Shown one piece after another: positions 26,187 to 35,011 of a stretch of 41,825 nucleotides of DNA. The notes under the pieces are model-generated. The model was not told the origin of the DNA, made no database searches, and saw only the letters and a list, made by a program, of their open reading frames with translations. Made by a program: the position numbers and the translations under genes. Numbering within the stretch: the first letter of the stretch is position 1; each line of letters begins with the position of its first letter. Source of the DNA: Lachnospiraceae bacterium (GTDB taxonomy: Bacteria > Bacillota > Clostridia > Lachnospirales > Lachnospiraceae); contig JAAWBG010000055.1 in assembly GCA_022792535.1 (NCBI GenBank), forward strand, positions 1 through 41,825, in the 5' to 3' direction.

Positions 26187-27365
26187 ATGTTGCAGAGAGT
26201 AATTTTTCATATTGATGTAAATTCAGCATTTTTATCCTGGTCTGCAGTGGAGCGGTTGAAGAAGGGAGATACCCTGGATCTGCGGGAAATTCCGTCTATT
26301 ATCGGCGGAGACATGTCCAGCCGTCATGGCGTAGTACTTGCCAAATCTATTCCTGCAAAAGCCTTTCACATTTCTACTGGGGAACCGGTAGCTCATGCGC
26401 TGCAGAAGTGTCCACATCTTCTCTTAGAACCGCCGGACCATAAATTGTATCACGGTTACAGCCAGCGGCTGATGGAATTGCTTCGCACTTTTTGTCCTAA
26501 AATTGAGCAGGTCAGCATTGATGAGTGTTATATGGATTTCAGCGAGTATGTGGAAGATTATGAAAGCTCTGTAACTGCGGCGGTGCTGATGAAAGATACG
26601 GTCCGCAGCCGGTTGGGATTTACGGTAAATATTGGAATTTCTTCCAATAAACTTCTGGCCAAAATGGCTTCTGATTTTCAGAAACCAGATAAAGTACACA
26701 CTTTGTTTCCAGAGGAAATTTCCACAAAAATGTGGCCGCTGCCAGTTCGTGAGCTGTTTATGGTGGGAAAATCTGCGGCAGCTACTTTGGAAAAGTTGGA
26801 AGTTTTGACCATCGGTGATCTTGCCCATATGGATTTGAAAATTTTGGAAAGTCATATGAAAAGTCATGGACGATTGATCTGGGAATTTGCCAATGGGATG
26901 GATGATTCTCAAGTGCAGACTGAGGAAAGTGAGCTGAAGGGGGTAGGAAATTCCACTACCCTTGCAAAAAATGCAGAGACTGCGTCTGATGCTAAAGAAG
27001 TCCTGCATTCCCTTTGCAGACAGGTTTCTTCCCGCCTGAAACGATATGGACAGCTTGCAGGAATGATCAGTACGGAGATACGGTACGATTCTTTTGTAAA
27101 TGTTTCCCATCAGACTCAGCTTCCTGCTGTTACGGATGATGAGAAAATTCTATATCATCATGCCTGTATTTTGTTTGATGAGCTTTGGAATGGAGAGCCT
27201 ATTCGCCTTTTAGGGGTGCGGACTTCTAAGCTGGCCACAGAGCCGGAGCCTGTGCAGATGACATTATTTGATCTGCCTAAAACCCAAAAGGAAATTCAGG
27301 CAGATCAGGCGGCGGAAGCTCTTCGGAAAAAATTTGGAAAAGATGTGATTCACAAGGGATGGTAA
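26187..27365 (+). CDS. dinB: Y-family DNA polymerase (DNA polymerase IV-like)
   Basis: A translesion polymerase of 392 aa. The catalytic acidic residues are present: Asp in IFHIDVNSAFLSW near the N-terminus and DE in SIDECYMDFSEY near residue 115. A helix-hairpin-helix region (MVGKSAAATLEKLEVLTIGDL), a little-finger domain and a C-terminal beta-clamp-binding motif QMTLFDL follow. The second position is Ala-Phe-Leu-Ser-Trp rather than the common Phe-Phe-Ala-Ser-Val, marking the clostridial subgroup. The third in-frame start (ATG 26187) was chosen because AGGTG lies 6 bp upstream. It follows the phosphate transporter by 44 bp. Confidence 0.92.
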   Translation: MLQRVIFHIDVNSAFLSWSAVERLKKGDTLDLREIPSIIGGDMSSRHGVVLAKSIPAKAFHISTGEPVAHALQKCPHLLLEPPDHKLYHGYSQRLMELLRTFCPKIEQVSIDECYMDFSEYVEDYESSVTAAVLMKDTVRSRLGFTVNIGISSNKLLAKMASDFQKPDKVHTLFPEEISTKMWPLPVRELFMVGKSAAATLEKLEVLTIGDLAHMDLKILESHMKSHGRLIWEFANGMDDSQVQTEESELKGVGNSTTLAKNAETASDAKEVLHSLCRQVSSRLKRYGQLAGMISTEIRYDSFVNVSHQTQLPAVTDDEKILYHHACILFDELWNGEPIRLLGVRTSKLATEPEPVQMTLFDLPKTQKEIQADQAAEALRKKFGKDVIHKGW

Positions 27366-27407
27366 GGGGGTATTTACTATGAAAGCCGAATCTTATAAAA
27401 TAGTGTA

Positions 27408-29165
27408 TTATATTGCAAATTGACTGTTATATAATTCGTAGTAGAATCCATGTTGTGCCAGCAGTTGTTCATGGCTGCCCTGCTCTAAGATATGCCCGTC
27501 TTTCATGACCAGAATAATGTCTGCTTCCTGGATGGTGGACAGTCGGTGGGCCACAATGAAGCTGGTGCGTCCCTGCATCATTTTTGCAAAAGCGTTTTGG
27601 ATTTTCATTTCGGTTCTGGTATCAATGGAAGAGGTGGCTTCGTCCAGGATTAACATAGGGGGAAGGCAGAGCATAACCCGTGCAATGCACAAAAGCTGTT
27701 TCTGCCCGGTGGACAGGCTTCCGCCTTCTTCTCCGATAACAGTATCATATCCCTGAGGCAGCCGCTTGATAAAACTGTGAGCGTGGGCTGCTTTGGCAGC
27801 GGCTATTATTTCTTCTTCGGAAGCTTCTGGCTTTCCCATAATTAGATTTTCACGGATGGTTCCTGCTTTGAGCCAGGTTTCCTGCAGAACCATTCCATAA
27901 CTTTCCCGCAGACTGCGTCTGGTGACATTTCGAATATCTTTTTGCTCCACCTGAATACTTCCCTGATCCACGTCATAAAAACGCATTAACAAATTGATAA
28001 TTGTGGTTTTTCCGCAGCCGGTAGGGCCTACGATTGCCACCCGCTGTCCTGGCTGAATGGTAAGGTTAAAATCTTCAATCAGCTTTTTATCTGGAGTGTA
28101 GGAGAAATATACATGTTCCAGATCTACGTTTCCTTTTACATCAGATAAGATTTCAGCATTTTCTGGTTCTGGAACTTGAGGCTCTTCTTCAATCAGATGG
28201 AAAATGCGCTGCGCGCAGGCCAGGGCGTTCTGCAGCTCCGTAACAACTCCGGAAATCTCATTAAAGGGTTTGGTATATTGATTGGCGTAACTTAAAAAGC
28301 AGGAAAGCTGTCCTACTGTTAAAAGCCCTTTCATGGCAGAAAATGCACCGGCCAATCCAACTCCGGTATACACCAGGCTATTGACAAACCGGGTGCTGGG
28401 ATTGGTCAGAGAGGAAAAAAAGGTTGCCTGCAGAGAGGCTTCTTCTAAACGTCCGTTGATTTCATCAAAAGTTTCCAGCACATCTTTTTCTTTGGAAAAG
28501 GCCTGAACCACTTTTTGATTTTCAATCATTTCGTTAATCAATGCGGTCTGTTCTCCCCTGGTGGTGGATTGAAGCATGAACATAGAAAAAGTTCGTTTGG
28601 CAATAAAACTTGCCACGAAAAGAGAAATCGGCGTGATCAGAACTACTACGAGAGTGATCTTCACATTGATGCTCAGCATAAACAGTAAGGTTCCCAAAAT
28701 TGTGATAACTCCTGTAAATAATTGAGAAAAGCCCATCAGCAGTCCGTCGGCAAATTGATCTACATCGGCGATGACCCGGCTTACCAGTTCTCCGTGAGAA
28801 TGTCCGTCAATAAATTTCAGAGGAAGGATCTCAATTTTGGAAAAGGCTTCCCGCCGGATATCCTGAATGACTTCATAAGTGATCTTGTTATTGCACACGT
28901 TCATCAGCCATTGGGCCAGTGCAGTCAGGCCTATAATCACACCCATTTTACAAAGGAGCCGGAAGATCACAGCAAATTCCACTTGTCCTGGTGCAAGAAT
29001 GTGGTCGATCACCTGTCCGGTTAAAACCGGGATATATAAAGTGGAGGCTACGGTTGCGATTGCAAAAAGCAGGGATAATATCAGGAAAATTTTGTATTTT
29101 TTAATGTATCGCAGAACTTTTTTTAAGGTCTTGGTCTGCTGTTCTTTTTTTGTTGTCTGTTTCAT
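27408..29165 (-). CDS. ABC exporter half-transporter, canonical ATPase partner
   Basis: A 585-residue half-transporter: six-helix exporter domain (about 25-320) and a nucleotide-binding domain (about 345-580) with Walker A GPTGCGKTTII, signature LSTGQKQLLCIARVML, Walker B MLILDEATSSID (catalytic Glu509) and H-loop IVAHRLST (His540). In the signature STGQ replaces the usual SGGQ. It begins 9 bp after the preceding half-transporter gene, whose catalytic residues are degenerate; the two should form a heterodimer like BmrCD or TM287/288, exporting drugs, lipids or peptides. Substrate unknown. Confidence 0.93.
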   Translation of the reverse strand: MKQTTKKEQQTKTLKKVLRYIKKYKIFLILSLLFAIATVASTLYIPVLTGQVIDHILAPGQVEFAVIFRLLCKMGVIIGLTALAQWLMNVCNNKITYEVIQDIRREAFSKIEILPLKFIDGHSHGELVSRVIADVDQFADGLLMGFSQLFTGVITILGTLLFMLSINVKITLVVVLITPISLFVASFIAKRTFSMFMLQSTTRGEQTALINEMIENQKVVQAFSKEKDVLETFDEINGRLEEASLQATFFSSLTNPSTRFVNSLVYTGVGLAGAFSAMKGLLTVGQLSCFLSYANQYTKPFNEISGVVTELQNALACAQRIFHLIEEEPQVPEPENAEILSDVKGNVDLEHVYFSYTPDKKLIEDFNLTIQPGQRVAIVGPTGCGKTTIINLLMRFYDVDQGSIQVEQKDIRNVTRRSLRESYGMVLQETWLKAGTIRENLIMGKPEASEEEIIAAAKAAHAHSFIKRLPQGYDTVIGEEGGSLSTGQKQLLCIARVMLCLPPMLILDEATSSIDTRTEMKIQNAFAKMMQGRTSFIVAHRLSTIQEADIILVMKDGHILEQGSHEQLLAQHGFYYELYNSQFAI

Positions 29166-29174
29166 AGCCGCCTC

Positions 29175-30926
29175 CTACTGTTTTTTATATTGAGATTCAT
29201 AGATTTCATGGTAAACAGCGCAGTTTTCCAGTAGTTCGTCATGGGTTCCGACTCCAGCGATTTCTCCGTCTTCTAATACAATGATTTTATCTGCGTGCTG
29301 AATGGATGAAGTACGCTGAGATACGATAAATACAGTTGGATTCTCTTTCATTTCCCGAATAGATTTCCGCAGTTTGGCATCTGTAGCATAGTCCAGAGCA
29401 GAAGCGCTGTCGTCTAGAATCAGAATCTCTGGTTTTCTTACCAAAGCGCGGGCAATGGTAAGCCTTTGCCGCTGACCTCCGGAAAAATTCTTTCCGCCCT
29501 GCTCTACAGGGGCTTCCAGTTTTCCTTCCTTGCCTTCTACCACCTCTTTTGCCTGGGCAAGTTCTAAGGCCTCATATAATTCTTTTTCGGAAGCGTCTGC
29601 TTTTCCCCAACAGAGATTTTCACGGATGGTACCCTGAAAAAGTACGGCCCGCTGCATGACGATGCCCACCTTTTGACGTAATTCTTCCAGGGAATATTCC
29701 GTTACATTTTTCCCATTGATCAATACCTGCCCCCGGCTCGCATCGTAAAATCTGGGAATCAGATGTACTAGAGAGGTCTTACCAGAGCCAGTACCGCCGA
29801 TGATGCCGATGGTTTCTCCTTTTCTAACAGAGAAATCAATATCTGATAAACTTTCTGCAGCGCCTCCCCGATAGGTCAGACCTACATGGGAGAATTGTAC
29901 GGCAGGTGTTTCTTTTGGCATAATCTTTTCAGCTGGTTCTGTTTTACCAGAAGCTGTTGAAACAGGCTGATCTTTCGGCATACTGCTGGGGATGTCTAAG
30001 ATAGATTCCACCCGGTTTCCGCAGGCAACAGCCTTAGTGATGGTTATGATCAGGTTGGCCAGCTTGATCAATTCCACCAGGATCTGGGACATATAGTTCA
30101 CCAACGCCACTACTTCTCCTTGGGTAAGGTTTCCTGCATTTACCTGGAAAGCTCCGGTATACAGTAGAAAGATGGTGGCTCCATTGATGATAACATAGGT
30201 GACAGGATTCAGAAAAGCGCTGATTCTGCCCACATGGTTTTGCATGGCGGTGAGATGTTCCAGTCCTTCTTCAAAACGATTTTTCTCTTCCTCTTCTTTG
30301 TGAAAGGCACGGATGACCCGCGCACCTGTCAGATTTTCTCTAGTGATGCCAAGTACTTTATCCAGACGTTCCTGCACTTTTCGATACAGTGGAATGCTGA
30401 CCGCCATAATACCGAAAACTACCAGTGACAACAAAGGGATTGTGACAACGAAGATCATGGCTGCTTTTACGTCGATGGTAAAAGCCATGATCATTGCTCC
30501 AAAAACAATGAAGGGTGAGCGCAAGAATAAACGAAGCACCATATTAACGCCGGATTGTACCTGGTTAATATCGCTGGTCATTCTGGTGATCAGCGTCGCG
30601 GTTCCCACCTGATCAATTTCGGAAAAGGAAAAAGTCTGAATATGAGAGAAAAGCTGATGTCGGACCTTTGTTCCGAATCCTACCGCCGCCTTTGCCGCAA
30701 AATATTGGGCTGTTACGGAACACAGAAGTCCAATCAGTCCCAAAGCTATCATAACCAGACACATGCGTAAGATATAGCCGCTGTCTTGATTTGCAATTCC
30801 CACGTCGATGATTGCTGTCACTACTAATGGAACGATCAACTCAAAGGAGGCTTCCAGCATTTTAAATAAAGGAGCCAGTACACTTTCTTTTTTGTAATCT
30901 TTTAAATAAACCAGTAATTTTTTCAT
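29175..30926 (-). CDS. ABC exporter half-transporter, degenerate ATPase partner
   Basis: A 583-residue half-transporter, upstream partner of the gene at 27408. It has an exporter membrane domain (about 15-310) and a nucleotide-binding domain with Walker A GGTGSGKTSLV and signature FSGGQRQRLTIARALV. Walker B reads LILDDSASALD with Asp506 in place of the catalytic Glu, and the H-loop reads IVSQRTSSI with Gln537 in place of His. This Asp/Gln pair is typical of the non-catalytic site in heterodimeric exporters. The start is the internal ATG at 30926 with GAGAGG upstream; an in-frame start at 31001 lies at the predicted transcription start and was rejected. Confidence 0.93.
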   Translation of the reverse strand: MKKLLVYLKDYKKESVLAPLFKMLEASFELIVPLVVTAIIDVGIANQDSGYILRMCLVMIALGLIGLLCSVTAQYFAAKAAVGFGTKVRHQLFSHIQTFSFSEIDQVGTATLITRMTSDINQVQSGVNMVLRLFLRSPFIVFGAMIMAFTIDVKAAMIFVVTIPLLSLVVFGIMAVSIPLYRKVQERLDKVLGITRENLTGARVIRAFHKEEEEKNRFEEGLEHLTAMQNHVGRISAFLNPVTYVIINGATIFLLYTGAFQVNAGNLTQGEVVALVNYMSQILVELIKLANLIITITKAVACGNRVESILDIPSSMPKDQPVSTASGKTEPAEKIMPKETPAVQFSHVGLTYRGGAAESLSDIDFSVRKGETIGIIGGTGSGKTSLVHLIPRFYDASRGQVLINGKNVTEYSLEELRQKVGIVMQRAVLFQGTIRENLCWGKADASEKELYEALELAQAKEVVEGKEGKLEAPVEQGGKNFSGGQRQRLTIARALVRKPEILILDDSASALDYATDAKLRKSIREMKENPTVFIVSQRTSSIQHADKIIVLEDGEIAGVGTHDELLENCAVYHEIYESQYKKQ

Positions 30927-31006
30927 AGTATTGCCTCTCTGCAGGTTGTTGATATTTTCATAATATGTGAAAAGACTTCTAATTGTTAGCTTTCCATACA
31001 TTTCCT

Positions 31007-31036
31007 ATTATAATACGAAGTTTTAGGCGAATTCAA
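31007..31036 (-). promoter_or_regulatory. promoter of the heterodimeric ABC exporter operon
   Basis: On the minus strand TTGAAT (31031-31036), 18-bp spacer, TATAAT (31007-31012), about 80 bp upstream of the first start codon. A short dyad CTAACAATTAG lies in the leader. Confidence 0.6.
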
Positions 31037-31192
31037 GATGGAAGCAGAAGAAAAATTTCGAGAAGAATCCTTAGGTGCAAATGCATGTGTAGCAGCGGAT
31101 AGAATGACTAGTTGCTGCACTCATTATGGGAATGTAATGTGAAGCAATTGTTTGGCCGCAAGCATGATCACAGTGGAAATACGCTGTTTTTG

Positions 31193-31219
31193 CGACAGTT
31201 GTCGAAAATTGCACGACAA
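31193..31219 (+). promoter_or_regulatory. Spo0A-box cluster upstream of the veg promoter
   Basis: TGTCGAA at 31200-31206 is an exact Spo0A box. Inverted half-sites CGACA flank it at 31193-31197 and 31214-31218. The exact box lies about 20 bp upstream of the veg -35. Confidence 0.5.
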
Positions 31220-31225
31220 TTTTCT

Positions 31226-31254
31226 TTGACAATATTTTAACAGAATGTTATAAT
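31226..31254 (+). promoter_or_regulatory. consensus veg promoter
   Basis: TTGACA (31226-31231), 17-bp spacer, TATAAT (31249-31254) preceded by TGT (extended -10). Both hexamers are perfect, as is famous for the Bacillus veg promoter. The leader to the veg ATG is about 120 nt. The rest of the 454-bp region between the exporter operon and veg holds only this, the Spo0A boxes and the divergent promoter. Confidence 0.9.
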
Positions 31255-31380
31255 GGGCAGGTATTACTGGTACGGGAGATTGTATTATTTCTTAAAGGTG
31301 ATATTCTGCAGATGAGATTCAGAGCAAGAATCTGGCTTGAATGGCATTTGCGGCAAATAAATAGAATAGAGGTGGAAAGA

Positions 31381-31629
31381 ATGGCAGTACAACAGGCAGA
31401 CATTAACAAAGTTCGTGCATCTGTCTCAGGTCAATTGGGGAATAAAGTTATGATCCAGTTAGACAGAGGCCGAAACCGGGTTGACATTCAGGAGGGCGTA
31501 ATTAAAGGGGCATATCCTTCCGTTTTTACCATATTAGTTGATGATGAAAATGACAGAAATCCACCGCAATTGCTTTCTTTTAGCTACGCAGATGTTTTAA
31601 CAAGAGATATAAGAATGAAATTGTGTTAA
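31381..31629 (+). CDS. veg: Veg family protein
   Basis: An 82-residue protein with the diagnostic N-terminus MAVQQADINKVRASVSGQLG and the segments VMIQLDRGRNRVDIQEGVI and YPSVFTI. In Bacillus subtilis Veg is abundant and stimulates biofilm matrix gene expression; its biochemical role is unsettled. AGAGGTGG lies upstream of the chosen ATG; the longer frame starting at 31312 lies within the leader. It is followed by the SipL-like spore gene with no terminator between, so the strong promoter may also serve that gene. Confidence 0.92.
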   Translation: MAVQQADINKVRASVSGQLGNKVMIQLDRGRNRVDIQEGVIKGAYPSVFTILVDDENDRNPPQLLSFSYADVLTRDIRMKLC

Positions 31630-31702
31630 TAAACAGGAAAATGAATAAAACTCTTCGATCTGGAATAAAATGTACAAATATTCAGGATTGGAGAGTTTTA
31701 TT

Positions 31703-33262
31703 TTGGAATTATCAAAAAAATATATACATATGAATCGGGAAAAAGGAAAAGCTGTCACTCAGATTACTCTGGATGATGATTTTAACGTGCCGGATATGAA
31801 ACCAGATCTGATAAGAATTATTTTAGACAAAGGAGAAATCAGACTGGATGAGACTACAATCACCCAGGATCATGTGTGGCTGAAAGGAGTTTTGAAATTT
31901 TCCCTATTGTACCGCAGTGATCAGGAGGACGGAAAGATCAACAATATGAGCGGGGAAATTCCCTTTCAGGAAAGTCTGGCCATTGATGGGGCGAATGAAT
32001 ATGATACGGCAAAATTAAAATGGGAGATGGAAGATCTGTCCATTGGGATCATCAATTCCAGAAAACTCAGTGTAAAAGCGCTGGTAGTATTAGAAGCGGT
32101 GATTGATGAGATTTACGACGAAGATGTAATAACCGGAGTGGAGCAGGAGGGAACCGTACAGCTTTTAGAGGATACATTGACGGCGATGCAGCTTTTTTTG
32201 GCGAAAAAAGATACCTATCGTTTTAAAGAAGAGATCGTGCTGCCTTCCAATAAACCAAATATCCGGCAGATTTTGTGGAAAAGCGTACAGCTTCGCAGTG
32301 TGGAGATGCGTCTGATGGACCATCAGCTTCATATTAAAGGAGAAGTTCTGGCCTTTGTACTGTATGAGGGAGAAGAAGAGGAAGAACATTTACAGTGGAT
32401 GGAAACAGCTCTGCCTTTTTCAGGTATCATTGACTGTAATGGGTGCGAGGACGATATGGTCTGCGATGTGTCTTACGATATTGCAGGGATCGAATTGGAG
32501 GCAAAGCCAGATTATGATGGAGAGGAACGTATGCTTCATCTGGAGCTGGTACTGGATCTGGATATTCAGGTGTTTACCGAAGAAAAAGATCAGATGGTAG
32601 CAGACCTGTATGCAGTCAATGAAAAATTGACGCCTGTTTATCAGGAGTCTGTCTTTGAGAGGCTGTTGCTGCGCAATGGGTCAAAATGTAAAATTACAGA
32701 AAAGATGAATCTTGATAAGAATCAGGAACCGATTCTGCAGCTCTGTGCCAGTGAAGGAAACGCGGTGATAGAACAGACAGAGATTGTGGAAGGCGGCATT
32801 CAGGTGGAGGGCACGCTGCAGATGAATATTCTGTATGTAACTGCAGATGACCGGATGCCGGTGGCTTCCATCAAGGATATTCTGCCCTTCCACTATCTGA
32901 TTGAAGTGCCGGGAATCAACGGATCCTGCCGCTTCCATCTACAGGCGGGAATTGATCAGCTTACTACAGTGATGACAGACAGCAGCCAGGTAGAGGTGAA
33001 GGCTGTATTAAGCCTGAACTGCATTGTATTTGAGCAGCAGAAAGTGAAGAAGATCACAGAAGTATCCCAGGAACCTCTGGATATGGAAGCGCTGCAGGAA
33101 AGTCCTGGAATTATCGGCTATATTGCGAAAGAGGGAGATCAGCTCTGGGATATTGCCAAAGAGAACTTTACCACCATTTCAGAGATCATGAAAACAAATC
33201 AGCTTTCATCGGAACAGATTAAAGGCGGGGATAAAATACTTATCATTAAAACGGTAGGGTGA
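31703..33262 (+). CDS. SPOCS/LysM spore protein, SipL-like
   Basis: About 519 residues built of repeated SPOCS (DUF3794) units and a C-terminal LysM domain (GYIAKEGDQLWDIAKENFTTISEIMKTN region). The N-terminus IHMNREKGKAVTQITLDDDF is typical. In Clostridioides difficile SipL binds SpoIVA through its LysM domain and anchors the spore coat. I place the start at TTG 31703: GGAGAG is 7 bp upstream, and the product then begins like family members. The in-frame ATG at 31670 adds 11 residues but has a poor ribosome site. It lies 73 bp after veg. Confidence 0.85.
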   Translation: MELSKKYIHMNREKGKAVTQITLDDDFNVPDMKPDLIRIILDKGEIRLDETTITQDHVWLKGVLKFSLLYRSDQEDGKINNMSGEIPFQESLAIDGANEYDTAKLKWEMEDLSIGIINSRKLSVKALVVLEAVIDEIYDEDVITGVEQEGTVQLLEDTLTAMQLFLAKKDTYRFKEEIVLPSNKPNIRQILWKSVQLRSVEMRLMDHQLHIKGEVLAFVLYEGEEEEEHLQWMETALPFSGIIDCNGCEDDMVCDVSYDIAGIELEAKPDYDGEERMLHLELVLDLDIQVFTEEKDQMVADLYAVNEKLTPVYQESVFERLLLRNGSKCKITEKMNLDKNQEPILQLCASEGNAVIEQTEIVEGGIQVEGTLQMNILYVTADDRMPVASIKDILPFHYLIEVPGINGSCRFHLQAGIDQLTTVMTDSSQVEVKAVLSLNCIVFEQQKVKKITEVSQEPLDMEALQESPGIIGYIAKEGDQLWDIAKENFTTISEIMKTNQLSSEQIKGGDKILIIKTVG

Positions 33263-33305
33263 AAAGTCTGCGTGAGTTTTGCTTTTAGCATAATCCAATC
33301 AAAAG

Positions 33306-33338
33306 ACAGTGGGAATTTTTTGAATCCTGCTGTTTTTT
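33306..33338 (+). terminator. rho-independent terminator after sipL
   Basis: An imperfect stem (ACAGTGGGA with TCCTGCTGT, two wobble pairs) ends in TTTTTT at 33333-33338. Its U-tract is shared with the 5' arm of the palindrome at 33334. Confidence 0.65.
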
Positions 33339-33379
33339 GTCTTATAGGAAATTCCTTCGAATTTCCTATAAGACAAAAA
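33334..33379. repeat. 20-bp perfect palindromic hairpin element
   Basis: Arms 33334-33353 and 33360-33379 are perfectly complementary over 20 bp with loop CCTTCG. It looks like a mobile or repetitive palindrome rather than a simple terminator, because the T-run precedes the stem on both strands. Confidence 0.7.
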
Positions 33380-33385
33380 TAATAT

Positions 33386-33498
33386 GCGCACTCGCACAAG
33401 AGGTAAAATATTGCTTCGCAATTGTGCTCGGCGCGCAAAGTGTCCAGGCCCCTTATGAGTGAGGGGTTAGGGGAGATGAAGTGGGCCTGCCCACTTTG
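33386..33498. other. structured intergenic stretch before the NlpC/P60 gene
   Basis: No gene fits here. Nested inverted repeats occur: GCACAA (33394-33399) with TTGTGC (33422-33427) enclosing ATTGC-TTC-GCAAT, and a 16-bp arm pair (33436-33451 with 33483-33498; CAAAGTG and CAGGCCC halves complementary, two central mismatches). The segment is GC-richer than its surroundings. Confidence 0.5.
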
Positions 33499-33611
33499 TT
33501 CCCGTATAAAATTTTTAGAGATTTCGATACAGATTCAGCTATAAGAGTGGACCGCGCTATGGGACTGTGCTTAAATGTCAAAAGATGGCGAAAAATACAA
33601 ATGTTCTCCGG

Positions 33612-33640
33612 TTGCTATCAAAAGAAGATGATGTTATAAT
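33612..33640 (+). promoter_or_regulatory. promoter of the NlpC/P60 gene
   Basis: TTGCTA (33612-33617), 17-bp spacer, TATAAT (33635-33640) with a TGT extension, about 67 bp before the start codon. Confidence 0.7.
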
Positions 33641-33648
33641 CACTTTAA

Positions 33649-33692
33649 CATAAAAAAGCCTGTCTGCATTTTAGTGGAATGTGCTTTTTATG
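33649..33692 (+). promoter_or_regulatory. 5' leader hairpin of the NlpC/P60 mRNA
   Basis: CATAAAAAAGC (33649-33659) pairs with GCTTTTTATG (33683-33692), with inner GCATT/AATGT pairing. It begins at the predicted 5' end of the transcript and stops just before the ribosome site AAAGGAG (33694-33700), so it may stabilise the mRNA or modulate translation. Confidence 0.4.
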
Positions 33693-33706
33693 GAAAGGAG
33701 AGTTAT

Positions 33707-34960
33707 ATGAAATTAAAAAAGCTGATAGCAGCATTGCTGGTGATCGCTATGGGAATGTCACAGTTTTCAGTAGCGTTGGCAAATAAAAAGACAGAGGCAG
33801 AAAATAAGAAACAGGAAGCGGAGGAGAATTTAAAAAATAAGCAGAGTGAGATTAACAGCATAGAAAGGCAGCAGGAACAGCTGCAAGGTGAGATCAATGC
33901 ATTGGATGCAGAGCTGGTAAACGTGATGGTTAAGCTGTCAACGGTAGAAGAAGAGCTGTCCATCAAGCAGGATGATTTAGCCCAGACAAAAGAAGATCTG
34001 GAGCAGGCGAAGAAGGATGAAAAAGATCAATATGAGGCAATGAAGCTGCGTATCCGCTTTATGTATGAAAAAGGGAATACGGCTATGATTACCAGTATTT
34101 TGGAGTCAGGAAGCATTGCGGATCTTTTGAACCGGGTAGAATATGTCAATGAAGTTTATGAATATGACAGGAATCTCTTGACGGAGTACAAAGAGACAAA
34201 GGAACAGGTGGCAATGCTGGAGAAACAGCAGGAAGAAGAGATTCAGGCTTTGGAAGTGAAACAGCAGGAATTTCAGGTGGCTCAGGAAAATTATCAGGCA
34301 ACGATTGCCAGAAAACAGCGGGAAGTGGGAGACTTTGGCGAAAAGCTGGCGGAAGCCCAGGCGTTGGCGGCCAGATATCAAGACACCATCAATGCGCAAA
34401 ATACGATTATTGCCCAGGAAAATGAAAGAGAGCGTCAGGAACAGGAACGTGCGGCAGCAGCTGCAGCGGCAGCCGCCAGGGAAAATAGCAGCAATAACAA
34501 CAGCAGTAATAATGGAAGCAGCGGCGGGAGCGCTGTTGGAGGCGCTTCTGGCGGCAGTAATAATGCGGCGGCCAGCGATTCCGGCGGAGATAAAAATCCC
34601 AGTTACAGCACAGGGGTAAGCGGAAGCTCTGTGGTCAGTTATGCGCTGAAATTTGTGGGAAATCCCTATGTATGGGGTGGAAAAGATCCCAACACAGGAG
34701 CAGACTGCAGCGGATTTACCAGTTATGTATACGCTCATTTTGGAATTAGTATTCCCAGCTACTCTTATTCTCAGCGTTCTGTGGGCAAGGAAGTCAGTTA
34801 TTCCAATGCCAAAGCCGGGGACCTGATCTGTTATGCAGGCCATGTGGCCATTTATATGGGGAATGGACAGATTGTTCATGCAAAGGGAACTGCATACGGA
34901 ATTGTAGCTTATGATAACGCAACATACCGGCCCATCATCACGGTTCGGAGAGTATTATAA
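33707..34960 (+). CDS. secreted NlpC/P60 peptidoglycan endopeptidase with coiled coil
   Basis: A cell-wall hydrolase of 417 aa. A signal peptide (MKLKKLIAALLVIAMGMSQF, cleavage probably after ALA) is followed by a long PcsB/CwlO-like coiled coil (about 25-245), an Ala/Asn/Ser/Gly-rich linker (about 245-310) and an NlpC/P60 domain (about 312-417). Catalytic residues are visible: Cys334 in GADCSGF, His379 in GHVAIYMG and His391 in IVHAKG. The coiled coil in this family usually needs activation, for example by FtsEX. The ATG follows AAAGGAG; the longer frame from 33674 is upstream leader. Confidence 0.93.
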   Translation: MKLKKLIAALLVIAMGMSQFSVALANKKTEAENKKQEAEENLKNKQSEINSIERQQEQLQGEINALDAELVNVMVKLSTVEEELSIKQDDLAQTKEDLEQAKKDEKDQYEAMKLRIRFMYEKGNTAMITSILESGSIADLLNRVEYVNEVYEYDRNLLTEYKETKEQVAMLEKQQEEEIQALEVKQQEFQVAQENYQATIARKQREVGDFGEKLAEAQALAARYQDTINAQNTIIAQENERERQEQERAAAAAAAAARENSSNNNSSNNGSSGGSAVGGASGGSNNAAASDSGGDKNPSYSTGVSGSSVVSYALKFVGNPYVWGGKDPNTGADCSGFTSYVYAHFGISIPSYSYSQRSVGKEVSYSNAKAGDLICYAGHVAIYMGNGQIVHAKGTAYGIVAYDNATYRPIITVRRVL

Positions 34961-35011
34961 AAGTAACAGGGGAATCTTTGAGTTGTTCCAAGAGACAGGA
35001 GGAATAGAATA

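Noticed and set aside
34106-34879. 257-codon antisense frame opposite the NlpC/P60 gene
   Set aside because: Shadow of a well-supported gene with clear catalytic residues; no start signals.
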